From Coix lacryma-jobi var. lacryma-jobi (lineage: Eukaryota > Streptophyta > Magnoliopsida > Poales > Poaceae), in assembly GCA_009763385.1 (NCBI GenBank), contig CM019825.1, positions 116,927,131 to 116,991,130 on the forward strand: a stretch of 64,000 nt of DNA, read 5' to 3'. Below the pieces are notes generated by a model. It was not told the DNA's origin. It searched no databases and saw nothing but the letters and a program-made list of their open reading frames with translations. This document shows, in pieces, positions 23,629 through 34,514 of this stretch. The position numbers and the translations under genes were made by a program. The first letter of the stretch is position 1; every line of letters begins with the position of its first letter.

Positions 23629-23835
23629 CCTAATACAATTATTCCCCTTCTACCCTTACAGCTAATGAGCGAGCAGGCTAACCCTAAGGGTATTCATGAC
23701 CAACTCGAGGTAGGTGGTGATCCGACGGCCATGCCCGCACAACTGGTAGCTTCGCCTCGACGTGACCTCACCGATTGCCGCCACGTGCCGCCACGTGCCG
23801 CCACCGCTCTGCTCGTCCTTTTCACGGACCTCCCC

Positions 23836-24095
23836 CCGGTTTTGAGGCTGAAACCGGGAAACCTGGGCCATCCCCCGGTTTTGAGGCCGAAACCGGGAAA
23901 CCTGTCGTCCGTCGCCTGAGTTTTGTGGCCCAAACTCAGAAACCCGCCAGCACCCAGGTTTTGAGGCCTAAACTTGGAAACCGTCCTCATCTCGAGTTTT
24001 GTGGCCCAAACTCGGAAACCGGCCACACCTAGGTTTTGAGGCCCAAACCTGGAAACCGTCCACTCGGTGGTTTTTCTGTGGCTCAACCACCAAAC
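23836..24095 (-). repeat. Seven-member stem-loop array in U3 of A LTR
   Basis: Six stem-loops follow each other, each with an 8-base stem ending in TTT/AAA around a loop of the TGAGGCCC or TGTGGCCC type, then a seventh with arms GGTGG / CCACC at 24066-24091. Stem sequences differ between members (CCCGG, CCCGG, CTGAG, CCAGG, CGAG, C(T)AGG) but both arms change together. GAAACC follows most of them. The order is the same, reading in element orientation, as in element C. Confidence 0.88.
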
Positions 24096-24401
24096 TGAAG
24101 CCATAGAGGGGATGCACCGCCCATGCACCCCATCCACACGCAAGTCTTCACTTGTCGCTGTCCCAGGCTGTCAGCCACCACGGCCGATCCTCAGGCCACC
24201 GGTCCGTCAGTCCAAGCCTCACGTCCGCCCTTCACCGCTCCGGGTCCATCGGCATGGCACGTCTCTACTTGACCTTCACCTTGCCTTTGATCACCGTATC
24301 CGAGCTCAACACCTGCACAACACAAGCCAAAGAACATGCGCATCATCCCAGTTGACAATCACTCATCATCTTAAGATCCGGCATACACCCATGTATCCGC
24401 A

Positions 24402-24682
24402 CCAGCGGGTGATATAAGTAAGACTCCGGCGCTTGCATCGCCGAGGTTTAGAGACACGTCAAAGTACATCTTCCAATGTTCTGGAATAGAGCCGTCTTGA
24501 GCCTGCTGCAATTCTGTCCATTCAGCGACGAAATCAGCTAGGACTTGAGACTTAATTGCCTTTCTTGGGGTGAACTTGATATTGAGAGCTCCCAACTCGA
24601 CTGCCCACTTGGAAATCCTGCCCGTAGCATCGCGGTTGTGAAGGATTTCTCCTAATGGGAAATCCGTAACAACTATGATCTC
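24402..24682 (-). pseudogene. pol: Element G pol: RNase H segment
   Basis: The reading contains ILHNRDATGRISKWAVELG, SQVLADFVAEWTE and WKMYFDVSLN, the connection between the reverse-transcriptase-linked RNase H and the second RNase H of Tat elements. The usual WxMYFDGS has lost its GS context, reading DVS. It joins in frame sense with 48034 on the other side of B, where the reading stops at FEAHEI, and it is cut at 24401 by the start of A. Confidence 0.85.
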
Positions 24683-25114
24683 TGAACGCATCTTGGCCCC
24701 TAGTGGTTTCGGTGATTGGATGAAACACAAGATTACTGTGACTAACGTGTGTTTTGCAGAAACAGGATTGAGTTAGGTCACGGTAATAGCGACGATACGG
24801 GCATATGGAGTTCATGTCCCCTGGCGATGGATATCGTTTCGGTTTTCAAAGGATGGACGACGAAGACGGTGGTAGACTAGGCTAAGTGTCATATGGTGTT
24901 GGAGGACACTTAGGTAGTCTTAGGTCTTTGTTTTTCCTTTGGCCGTACTATAAAGGGGAGCGTGAATCAGTAGCTTGACCTAGATGAGACTATTGAGGTA
25001 GGTGTGGTGCACACTTGTTATTTCATAGCCCTAGGTAGCTCAGAGAGATGCCTTAAGTCGAGTGGATCAAAAGTCGTTTAGGCCGCGTCGCGATCCGAGT
25101 CAAGTCTGCCCTTG

Positions 25115-25480
25115 TTACGGGCATCGGACGCTGGCCAGGTGGGCATCAGACGCGTCCGATGCTCACCCCGACTAGGGTTTAGTCTGGTGCATGGCATCGG
25201 ACGCGCCGATGTGTTCACATCGGACGCGCCCGTGCCACTGTTCACGTGCGCGTGAATTGGAGGCTGCATCGGACGCAAGCATCGGACGCTGAGGGCCAGC
25301 GTCCGATGGCCATGCAGAGAGGTTCCAGAGAGGGTAAATCTACATCGGACACGTCCGATGTAGTGGCATCGGACGCTGCCAGCGTCCGATGTCCCTTTAA
25401 ACAGTCTGACAAGAAGGTACAGTAGACCGTTGGACGAGGTCATCGGAGCGTCCGATGCTAGGCATCGGCGCGTCCGATGC
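25115..25480 (+). repeat. Palindrome cluster in B LTR (CATCGGAC / GTCCGATG)
   Basis: More than ten whole or half copies of GCATCGGACGC and its reverse complement occur, many forming palindromes of 18-20 bases such as GCATCGGAC-GC-GTCCGATGC (cleanest copy 46918-46937 in the 3' LTR). The cluster ends about 50 bases before the TATA box, so it lies in U3, unlike the clusters in A and C. Confidence 0.9.
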
Positions 25481-25528
25481 CCCGCAGAATGCCTGTCTTG
25501 TGCTGTTTTTGGATGGCCGGTTGGGGAG

Positions 25529-25536
25529 TATATATA
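25529..25536 (+). promoter_or_regulatory. TATA box of B LTR
   Basis: TATATATA followed by CCTCC, conserved at 47306-47313 in the 3' LTR. Confidence 0.65.
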
Positions 25537-26252
25537 CCTCCTTCCCTCCATCCATTTGAGTGTTCTTGCCACTTCTATCAGCTGAGAGACACATTGTGAT
25601 GTGAGTGAGTGCAAGAGCCCTAGTGAGGTTGAGTGATTTGCTAATTGTGAGAATTAGACACCTCCTAGTGAGATTTGAGTAGCAAGTGTGCATCCATCCA
25701 TCTCTTTGGCCTTGTGTTGGTCAAGTGAGAGTTCTAGCTTGTTACTCTTGGTGATCGGCATCACCTAGACGGCTTGGTGGCGATCGTGAAGCTTGAAGAG
25801 CATCCGTGGCATTGTGGATGACCCAAGCAAGCTTGTGACCGGTAGTGAGCGATTCACCGGCCGGAGTGGCGAAGAATCAGCTCGTAGTGAGCACTTGATC
25901 CTTGCGCGGATCAAGGGGGAGCGATACCCTTGCGCGGGTGCTCCAACGAGGACTAGGGGGTGTGCCGACACCTCGATACCTCGGCAAAAAGATCGTCGAG
26001 TCATCTCTACTCTTTTACTTACGCATTTACTTTCAAGCAATATTCAATTCCGCATTACTCTTGTTGTTCATTCTATATTGAATTGCTTTGCTAGAGTAGG
26101 AGTGGCTTAGACTTGGTCTTTTTGTGCGGTAGAATAAATAGAATCACACTTCTAGGCACTAGGGGGTTAATTGGGCTTGATAGGTTTTATTATCACAAGA
26201 AGTTTTAGAAAAGCCCAATTCACCCCCCCTCTTGGGCATCTTGATCCTTTCA

Positions 26253-26268
26253 ATTGGTATCGGAGCCT
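26253..26268 (+). other. Element B primer-binding site
   Basis: ATTGGTATCGGAGCC directly follows the LTR end, the same methionine-tRNA-type site as in A and C. Confidence 0.9.
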
Positions 26269-26305
26269 CGTGCTCTCGATTTAGGCTTAACCGCCTAGAG
26301 TTAAG

Positions 26306-28698
26306 ATGTCCGGAGGTGATGGACCACCTCCCATGTTTGAGGGAGACGACTTTCCATATTATTGGAAAATCCGTATGGAGTCGTACCTAGAAGCGGTTGA
26401 TGTGAAATGCCGCGATGCCGCCATAACCGGCTTTGCCAAGCCCAAGGAAGGCACAAGCCTCACTCCTAGTGAGGAGAAAATGATAAATGGAATGCAAAGG
26501 CCAAAAACATTCTTTTTAGAGGCATTTGCAAAGATGTGTTCAACCGTGTTCGGAACCACAAAAATGCCCATGATCTATGGAAAACATTTGTGCGCTCCAT
26601 GAGGGAACCAAGAGTGAGCGTGAGGAACGCTATCATTTAGTTATGCAAAAGCTTCACTCTTTGATATGCATGCTAATGAAAGTGCAAATGAAATGTACTC
26701 ACAGTTGAATGTTCTTGTAGAAGAGCTAAATGGACTTGGCCTCACACAAATGCAACCATCCGATGTTGTGAGGAAGATTCTTTGTGTCCTTCCAATTGAG
26801 AAGTATGGACACATTGTGACGGTGCTACATCAAGGCGATCTTTCCACCGCTACACCAACCCAAATTTTGGGAAAGATCAATGCGCATGAGATGTACATGC
26901 ACATCACACCAAGTGGTGGCTCCTCCACCGACAAGAAGAAGGACTTGGCTTTCAAAGCTAGCCATGACACGAAGGGCAAGTCCAAGGCTATTGTGGTGCA
27001 TCATGAGAGCTCAAGTGATGAAGATGATTCCAACATCGCTCTCATGGTGAGAAGGACCACCAAGATGTTGAAGAAGCTTCACAAGAATGGAGTCAACTTT
27101 GACTCAAGAAAGAAGTTCTTCACAAGTAGCAAGAGGAGGCCAATCTCCGAAATGGATTGCTACAATTGCGGTGAGCTTGGCCATCTTGCTCATCAATGCA
27201 CCAAGCCCAAGAAAGAGAGCTACAAGAACAAGAACAAGGGCAAGAAGTATGACTCATCAAGTGAAGATGAGAGAAGGATGAAAGCCCTACTACAAGAAGG
27301 ATGGCAAGAAGAAGAAGCAATACCACAAGAAAGGTGGGAAGGCTTACATTGTTGGTGATTGGCTCACCGACATTGACTCCTCCGGTGGCTCATCAAATGA
27401 AGATAGTGATGATGAGAAGGAGAAGGTGGCCGCTCTAGTCATTGGCTCCTCTACACACCACCACCACCACCATCGCCATCATCATCTACACACCTATGCC
27501 TTATGGCCAAGGGTGACCGGAAGGTACAAAACGATGATGACTCTAGTGATAGTGATAGTGATGGTGAATTTGAGTCACCTACTTATGATGAGCTTGTTAC
27601 ATTGCTAAACACTACTCCAAAATCATAAGAAAGACTAGAGCTAAAAATGAAAAGCTTGTTGATGAAAATGAATCTCTTGTTGAAAAATGTGATCATGCTA
27701 TTCATGCTAGTGATGAACTAAAAGATGAACTTGCAACTATGTCATCCACTATCAAGGAGCTCAAGTCCTCTAACAAGAGCTCAAAGCTAAAAATGAGAAC
27801 TTGATAAGATGCATAGTGACTTTACCACTAGTTTGTCAATTGCTCAAAGAACAATACACTCAAGTGAAAGTAGATTATGATACTCTCACCATTGCTTATG
27901 ATATGCTTTCACATGAGACACTTGATGCTCCTAACCTTGTTGTTAAGTGTGACATAGCAACATCTTGTGAGGACTTGGTTAGTGAGCATGATGAGCAAAG
28001 AGCTAGTGGCAAGGGCAAGAATGTGGTTGTGGCCGATCACTATGATGATATATCAAGATCAAGAATGAAATGCAAAGCTCAAGGTTGATCTAGAGAAGCT
28101 TGCAACCACAAAGCAAGTCATTGTTGAGACCCAAGATGATGAGTATAGCATGACACTTGAGCTTGACATGCTAAAAGAAGAGAACAAGAGATTGAAGATG
28201 GAGAGAGATTACAAGATGACACCATCTCAATTAGAGCTCCAACAAGAGAATGACAAGCTCTCAAGAGAGAAGGAGCACCTCACCACCGGGTTGAAGAAAT
28301 TCACCAAGGGACAATGTCTTCAAAGTGAGCTACTCATGAACACGGTCATGAAGACAAATAGAAATGGCATTGGATTCCTTGAGGAGAAGATGAAGCAACG
28401 CAAGAGCATCACAAAGCCAAAGAAGAAGAAGATTGGAAGATGCTATGAGTGTGGAAAGGAAGGTCACTTTGCTCATGATTGTGAAGAGCCAAAGCCCACA
28501 CCCTTGCCCAAGCATGCTAGGCCCTTTGCTTTCAATGCTCACTACATGCTTAGACAAGACTCTAGTGGCAAGATGAAAGTTATGTTCATGGGGCCTAGGC
28601 CAAAGCAAATTTGGGTTGCAAAGTCACTAGTAGAGAAGGTTAAGGGACCTCAACAAGTTTGGGTCCCAAAGCTCAAGCTTGATTTCTTGTGTGTGTAG
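26306..28698 (+). pseudogene. gag: Element B gag
   Basis: The ATG at 26306 starts MSGGDGPPPMFEGDDFPYYW, an N-terminal motif of Sirevirus gag. Frameshifts near 26590, 27300, 27600 and 28085 split the gene. The middle piece (26666-27358) has a CCHC knuckle CYNCGELGHLAHQC and a Lys-rich tail. The last piece (28150-28698) is a coiled-coil-like stretch followed by a second knuckle, CYECGKEGHFAHDC, at about 28441-28482, and ends in the WVPK segment just before protease. A His run at about 27460-27490 is only a frameshifted reading. Sequence is diverged from gag of A and C. Confidence 0.88.
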
Positions 28699-29110
28699 GT
28701 GAACTACAAGACCGGTGGATCTCATTGGGTGATTGATAGTGGTTGCACACAACATATGACCGGTGATCCCCGGATGTTCACCTCACTAGAAGAGAATGTC
28801 AATGACCAAGAAAAGATTACATTTGGTGACAACTCAAAGGGCAATGTCAAGGGATTGGGCAAAGTGGCTATATCAAATGATCATACCATCTCCAATGTGC
28901 TTCTAGTTGCATCATTGAGCTTCAACTTGCTATCCGTTGGGCAACTATGTGATCTTGGCTTTCAATGTTTGTTCACCGACAAGGAAGTGGTTGTGACCAA
29001 GAAAGATGATACACAAGTGATATTCAAGGGCTTTAGATACAACAATCTCTATCTAGTGGATTTCACCTCCGAAGATGCCAACTTGAAGACATGTTTGTTC
29101 ACTAAGCAAT
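28699..29110 (+). pseudogene. pol: Element B pol: aspartic protease
   Basis: WVIDSGCTQHMTGD contains the catalytic DSG; ITFGDNSKGNVKGLG and VLLVASLSFNLLSVGQL are the conserved copia protease motifs. It runs without a break into the integrase zinc domain. The codon at 28699 is GTG and merely follows a stop, so it is not a true start. Confidence 0.9.
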
Positions 29111-30060
29111 CACTTGGTTGGCTATGGCATAGAAGATTGGCACATGTTGGAATGAACACTCTCAACAAGCTATTGAAGAAGGATTTGGTTAGGGGCTTGA
29201 AGGATGTCAAATTTGAGAAGGACAAATTGTGTAGTGCATGTCAAGCCGGCAAGCAAGTTGCAAACACTCATCCAACCAAAGCTTTGTATCAACATCAAGA
29301 GAGTGGAGCTACTTCACATGGATCTATTTGGACCAACAACATATGCTAGCTTGGGTGGAAATCTCTATTGCCTAGTGATTGTTGATGACTACTCTAGATA
29401 CACTTGGGTATTCTTTCTTCATGACAAATCCGAAGCAACCCCTTCATTCAAGAAGTTTGCCAAGAGAGCCCAAAATGAATTTGACTTGAAGATCAAGAAG
29501 ATAAGAAGTGACAATGGAAGAGAGTTTGACAACACCCACATTGAGCAATATTGTGATGAAGTTGGGATCAAGCATGAAGTTTCCGCAACCTACACACCAC
29601 AACAAAATGGGGTAGTTGAGAGGAAGAACCGAACTCTAATCACCCTAGCAAGGACAATGCTAGATGAGTACACTACACCGGAGAGATTTTGGGCGGAAGC
29701 AATCAACACCGCTTGCTATGCATCAAACGATTGTTCCCCCATCGTCTCCTTGGCAAGACCCCCTATGAGCTACTCAACAACAAGAAGCCGGATGTATCTT
29801 TCTTTAGAGTGTTTGGGTGCAAATGCTACATCTACAAGAAGCGCCAACACCTAGGGAAGTTTCAACGCCGATGTGATATTGGTTTTCTTGTTGGTTACTC
29901 ATTGAAGTCCAAAGCATATCGAGTATTCAACCATGCCACCGGGATGGTAGAAGAAACATATGATGTGGAATTCGATGAATCTAATGGCTCTCAAGGAGAG
30001 CATGAAAATCTTGATGATGTAGGTGATGAACCATTGAGGGAAGCAATGAAGAACATGCGG
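29111..30060 (+). pseudogene. pol: Element B pol: integrase
   Basis: The HHCC zinc finger is visible from LWHRRLAHVGMNTL to LCSACQAGK. The catalytic core has Asp in LLHMDLFGPT, Asp in RSDNGREFDN and Glu in NGVVERKNRTL, then FWAEAINTACYAS and FFRVFGCKCYIYKK. Frameshifts lie near 29290 and 29735. The C-terminal part continues into an acidic linker that is frameshifted again near 30100. Confidence 0.9.
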
Positions 30061-30389
30061 TTGGAGCCATCAAGCCTAAAGATGATGATGATGATGTGCA
30101 AGTCATTGACAAGCCATCCTCATCCAATGTACCACTTGTTGATGACAAAGATGGGAAGGATCCATTTGAAGATACTCATGTCTCCCATGATCAAATGGTG
30201 GTACAAGCTCAAGATGTTGATGCTCCACAAGCGGCCCCTCAAGTGGTTGATCAAAGGACTACTCCTCTACTACAAGCTCATCCTCAAGATCTCATCATAG
30301 GGAGTCCAACAAGGGGTGTAATGACTCGATCTCAAAAACTTGCTTTATTTATTGAACATCACTCCTTTGTGTCTCTTGTTGAGCCTACC

Positions 30390-31190
30390 ATTGTAGATGA
30401 AGCTCTAGGTGATCCGGATTGGGTGAATGCTATGCATGAAGAATTAAACAACTTCACCCGCAACCAAGTTTGGACACTTGAAGAGCGACCCAAGGCGCAA
30501 GAGTCATTGGAACAAAATGGGTGTTTAGAACAAGCAAGATGATCAAGGCAAGGTTGTTAGAAACAAGGCAAGGCTAGTTGCAAAGGGGTTCTCTCAAGTT
30601 GAAGGTTTGGATTTTGGAGAGACCTTTGCACCGGTTGCAAGACTCGAAGCCATTCGTATCCTCCTTGCATATGCATCACATCATGACATTAAATTATATC
30701 AAATGGATGTGAAAAGTGCATTTTTAAATGGCTTCATAAATGAACTAGTCTATGTTGATCAACCTCCCGGGTTTGAAGACCCTAGATATCCTAATCATGT
30801 TTATAGGTTGTCCAAGGCGCTATATGGGCTCAAGCAAGCCCCAAGAGCTTGGTACGAGCCTCCTCCGGGACTTCCTCATTGAGAAGGGCTTCACCATTGG
30901 GATGTTGACACCACACTATTCACCAAGAAGCTTGATGGAGAAATCTTCATTTGTCAAGTCTACGTTGATGATATCATCTTCGGGTCAACAAATGAAGCCT
31001 ATTGCAAGGAATTTGGTGACTTGATGTCGAAGGAGTTCGAAATGTCCATGATTGGAGAGCTCACATTCTTCCTAGGCTTCCAAGTCAAGCAATTGAAGGA
31101 GGGGACTTTCATATCTCAAGAGAAGTATACAAAAGACCTCCTCAAGCGCTTCAACATGGATGATTGCAAGCCTATCAAGACTCCAATGCC
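30390..31190 (+). pseudogene. pol: Element B pol: reverse transcriptase
   Basis: Motifs in order are DPDWVNAMHEELNNF, GETFAPVARLEAIRILLAYA, QMDVKSAFLNGFINELVYV, KALYGLKQAPRAWYE, and the catalytic YVDDIIFGS (read in a different frame at about 30960-30990). Breaks occur near 30510 and 30860. The aspartates of the active site are intact. Confidence 0.92.
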
Positions 31191-31918
31191 AACAAATGGA
31201 CATCTCGACCTAGATGTGGGAGGTAACCCGGTTGACCAAACTCTCTACCGTTCTATGATTGGTAGCTTGTTATATTTGACCGCATCTAGGCCCGACATCA
31301 TGTTTAGTGTGTGCATGTGTGCTCGCTTTCAAGCCGATCCTAGGGAATCACATCTCATAGCGGTGAAGAGAATCCTTAGGTACCTAAAGCACACCCCAAG
31401 CTTTGGCCTTTGGTATCCCAAAGGAGCTAACTTCCAACTCGTTGGGTATTCCGATTCGGATTACGCGGGTTGCAAAGTAGATAGAAAAAGCACATCCGAG
31501 GGTGCCATTTGCTTGGGAGATCACTAGTTTCATGGAGTTCTAAGAAGCAAAATAGTGTGGCCTTGTCTACCGCCGAGGCGGAATACATAGCCGCGGTGCT
31601 TGTTGTGCACAAATCCTTTACATGAAACAAACCCTTTTAGACTATGGTGTAGTTCTAGAAAGGGTACCTTTGTTGTGTGACAATGAGAGCGCGGTTAAGC
31701 TTGCTAACAACCCGGTTCAACACTCTCGCACAAAGCACATAGATATTCGCCATCACTTCCTTAGAGATCATGTTTCCAAGAAAGATATATCCTTAGAGGG
31801 AGTTAGAACCGAAGATCAATTGGCGGATATCTTCACAAAACCCCTAGATGAGAACACCCTTTGTAGATTGCGAAGTGAGCTTAATGTGCTTGATCTAAGT
31901 AACTTTGTCAAAAGGTGA
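31021..31918 (+). pseudogene. pol: Element B pol: RT C-terminus and RNase H
   Basis: The piece from 31021 carries EFEMSMIGELTFFLGFQV, YRSMIGSLLYLTASRPDI and the RNase H start VGYSDSDYAGCKVDRKSTS, then breaks near 31500. The piece from 31622 has LLCDNESAVKLANNPVQ, KHIDIRHHFLRDH and LADIFTKPLDENT, the usual copia terminus, with a stop at about 31918. Confidence 0.9.
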
Positions 31919-32404
31919 AAGGGGTTGTCTTTGCATTGCATTGTATAATATGCCATGTTTAATTTATGCTATGCACATAGGCTTGTCAGACGTGGTTAAG
32001 ATAACCGCCTTAAAAAGCGTGTGAAGAAGCTTACCCATGAGCAAACTTGACAAGCAACCTAGATTCAAATTTCGTATTGCATTGCATATGCATGTTTGTT
32101 GCTCTGTCATTTCTTTTCGGTTAAGTTTTGAGCAACCGCTGTGTTCGTCCACCGCTAGGGGGAGCATTTGAGGCTCCTAATGGTTGAGACCCCTAGTTTT
32201 GGTGGCCACATGTTGTCTCCTCGGTTTTCATTGCCTATTTTCTCTAAAAATGATATGTAGCCTATGGCAAAATATTTATAAAATTGAGGGTTAATGAGAG
32301 GTTGCTCATACTAGGTTCCAACTGGTGTTTATTTGCCTCTTATTTGAGTTGGAACTTGGTTGGGAGCGAGAGCCGCAATGGAGATCTTCGAAACAAGCCA
32401 AAAT
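31919..32404 (+). other. Element B spacer after pol
   Basis: No gene is visible. A purine run GCTAGGGGGAGCATTTG lies at about 32153-32169 and resembles a polypurine tract far from the 3' LTR. The rest has no clear structure. Confidence 0.5.
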
Positions 32405-32645
32405 GCAGCATCGGACGCTGGCTCCAGCTTCCGATGCCCCCACTGTACACAGCCCCGGCTGGAACAGTGTTGGCGTCGCGTTCGATGCGTACTCAACAGA
32501 GCGTCCGGTGCCTCATCGGACGCTGCCCAGCGTCCGATGCCGAGGCATAGGACGCGTCCGATGCAAAAAGGACGTTTCTAGAGCTCTCTGGACCGGCATC
32601 GGAGCGTCCGATGCGTAATCATCAGCGCGTCCGATGCCCCTTTAA
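32405..32645 (+). promoter_or_regulatory. Internal copy of the B LTR palindrome cluster
   Basis: GCATCGGACGCTGG, CATCGGACGCTGCC-CAGCGTCCGATGC, GGACGCGTCCGATGC and CATCGGAGCGTCCGATGC follow each other, then GATGCCCCTTTAAG, which parallels GATGTCCCTTTAAA in the LTR at about 25388. This is the U3-type cluster of B's own LTR, but inside the element, between pol and the accessory reading frame. I infer a possible internal promoter. Confidence 0.7.
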
Positions 32646-33452
32646 GCGGCGCAGTCAGGTCTTTTCTTTGATAGACGGGTCCCACGAGTCACTCCTCATC
32701 TTTGTCGCACCCACCCCCCGCCCGAACCCGCGCCCCTCCTCGCTCCCACCCTAGCAGCGCCGCCGACCGATCCCCCCCGCCGCGCTCTCGCCCCGCTAGC
32801 TGGCGCGCCCACCCCCGCCGGCCTGCTGCCTCCGCCTCTCCTTTCCCGCCCCCCGCCCCCCCGACCGCTCCCTGTCGCGCCGCCCATAGTCCCACCCCCT
32901 CGCTCGCCAGGTCCCTCGCCGGAGCTCCCTCGCCGGCAACGCTCGCCGGAGTCCTTCCCGCCCGAGCTTCTCCGAGGGCCTCCCTCTATCTCCGGCGACC
33001 CTTCTCCGGCGTCCGGGCCTTCCGCAGTGAGCATCTCCACCCCATTCCTATACCCTGCTCATGAGGTGCTCGATGAAATGCCTAACTCAATGTTCCTCCC
33101 TGTTTTGACCCTGTTTTGAATCAACTCTTTTGCAGTCTCCTTTGGTGTGTCGTGTGGACCTCGGAACGTCAGTACTTCCCTCGTGCTTGGTCGTTTCGTC
33201 GCTCGTCAGGTAGCAAAGCCATCTTCTATCTCTTATCCACTTGCTTTGCTTCCGATAGGGTCTCTTATCTTTAGATTATATGTTTCTTATATATCCTATC
33301 TATTCTCGCAGCGAGTTCGAGTCCGTGGCAGTTATCAGCTCGTCAGTTGTCCGTTGGCAGTGGTAGATAACCCAGGGCCAAGCCCGCGGGTACGGATCGA
33401 GGCCAAGCCTCGTGAGTGACAGCGCTAGAGGATCAGTGACAGTTGGGGTTCT
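32646..33452 (+). other. GC-rich leader before the accessory frame
   Basis: 32700-33020 is very C-rich and open in several frames, like a grass 5' exon. After it come AT-richer stretches with plausible intron borders, for example GTGAGC near 33027 with TTTTGCAG ending near 33136, and GTAGCAAAG near 33211 with TTCTCGCAG ending near 33311. It looks like the 5' part of a spliced transcription unit, but no exon here can be assigned to a known protein. Confidence 0.4.
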
Positions 33453-34168
33453 TTGTCAGGATTTTCAGTGGTAGTTGGTTCAGTGGCAGTGTGTCTTGTT
33501 CTTGTCAGCTATGCGCTGCAAGAATGTTGGTGGTGCCCCGGGGGACTCTCCTCCGTGTCCCCCCCTTCTGGTCAGAGGCCCGGCAAGGGGAAGCTGATTA
33601 CGCGCAGGAAGCGTACCAGGGAGCAGCGAGAGGCAGACCAGGCTAGAGAGGTTGCGGCCGCCGCTGAGCGTGCTGAGCGTGGTGGTCGTACGGGCGGACT
33701 CAGGATTGAGGACCAGTTGTCCCCCGAGCAGCGCAGGGCGATTGAGGAGGTTGAGCGGTTCCACCACTCTCCGACTGGCACGCTTATGGCTGCCGGTCGT
33801 CGGACGACGTTCACCTCCCCGGGAGTCGAGCCCCAGAGCTCGCAGCAGGGCCAGGCAGAGGCCGAGGCAGCTGAGGTAGCAGCGACACCAGAGGCAGAGG
33901 CCGAGGCAGAGGAGGACGTTCCTGAGGAGGTTCCCCGGCGCCGGTCCACGCGTCGTAGGACAGCGGTGCCACCCCGGCCCGATGTCCCTCTGCGGGGAGC
34001 ACGTGCTCCATCGAGGCGTGCGCCCCCGTCGATCCCGCGACTGGACCTCCGGGCGGCCACCTGCTCGCAGATACAGGCACTCCGGCTCGTCCCAGTTGAC
34101 CAGTGGTTCCCGAGGGAGCGCCAGGCACAGGCAGGGGCAGAGTTCTTCGCTGTTCTGCAGGAGGATTT
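33453..34168 (+). CDS. Element B accessory reading frame, 5' part
   Basis: An open frame after pol that I do not recognise with certainty. It has a basic, Arg/Glu-rich, probably coiled segment (KRTREQREADQAREVAAAAE), an Ala/Glu-rich segment with AEAEAEEDVPEEVPRRRSTR, then a segment SQIQALRLVPVDQWF. It is cut at 34168 by C, and the frame resumes exactly after the duplicated GATTT at 44092. The first codon of the open frame is TTG, so the true start is an upstream exon or a later ATG such as that near 33786. No signal peptide or membrane segment is visible, so I do not call it envelope-like. Confidence 0.65.
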
Positions 34169-34514
34169 TGCGGATACATGGGTGTATGCCGAGTCTCTGA
34201 ATGATGAGTGATTGTCAACTGGGATGATGCGCATGTTCTTTGGCTTGTGTTGTGCAGGTGTCGAGCACGGATACAGTTATCAGAGGCAAGGTGAAGGTCA
34301 AGTAGAGACGTGCCGTGCCGATGGACCGAGAGTGGCGAAAGGCGGACGTGAGGCTTGGACTGAGGGACCGGTGGCCCGAGGATCAACTGTGGTGGCTGGC
34401 AGCCTGGGACAGCGACGAGCGAAGACTTGCGGTCATGTGTTGCCTGAGTCGTGGACTTGGGGACACGTGTCGGTGGACGGGGTGCACGGGCGGTGCATCC
34501 CATCTACGGTCTCG

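Larger units (their letters stand above)
14265..24401 (-). mobile_element. Ty1/copia Sirevirus-type element A
   Basis: A minus-strand element with 5' LTR 22374-24401, gag 20021-22310, pol 16474-19680, a 1.5 kb 3' non-coding region and a 3' LTR broken by the LARD. The order protease, integrase, reverse transcriptase, RNase H is that of Ty1/copia. Long LTRs with palindromic repeats, a long gag with two CCHC knuckles and several polypurine tracts near the 3' end fit Sireviruses. It sits in gypsy element G: G's RNase H is cut at 24402. The matching outer junction is left of the window. Confidence 0.9.
22374..24401 (-). mobile_element. Element A, 5' LTR (2028 bp)
   Basis: On its own strand it runs from TGCGGATACATGG at 24401 to CGGTCCTTCA at 22374. 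It contains a stem-loop array upstream of a TATA box and a cluster of GGAC/GTCC palindromes downstream of it. A run of G at about 22409-22420 near the LTR end is also present in shorter form in the related LTRs of C and at 63601. Confidence 0.93.
24683..26252 (+). mobile_element. Element B, 5' LTR
   Basis: It begins TGAACGCATCTTGG and ends GATCCTTTCA, directly followed by the primer site. A palindrome cluster at about 25115-25480 lies upstream of a TATA box at 25529. Confidence 0.95.

Noticed and set aside
25115..25480. CRISPR-like direct repeats
   Set aside because: Units are palindromic, irregularly spaced, inside a plant LTR; no cas genes.
27426..27608. Histidine-rich small protein
   Set aside because: It is a frameshifted reading of the B gag region.
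32702..33064. Pro/Arg-rich protein of about 120 codons
   Set aside because: C-rich composition gives open frames on both strands; no conserved motif.
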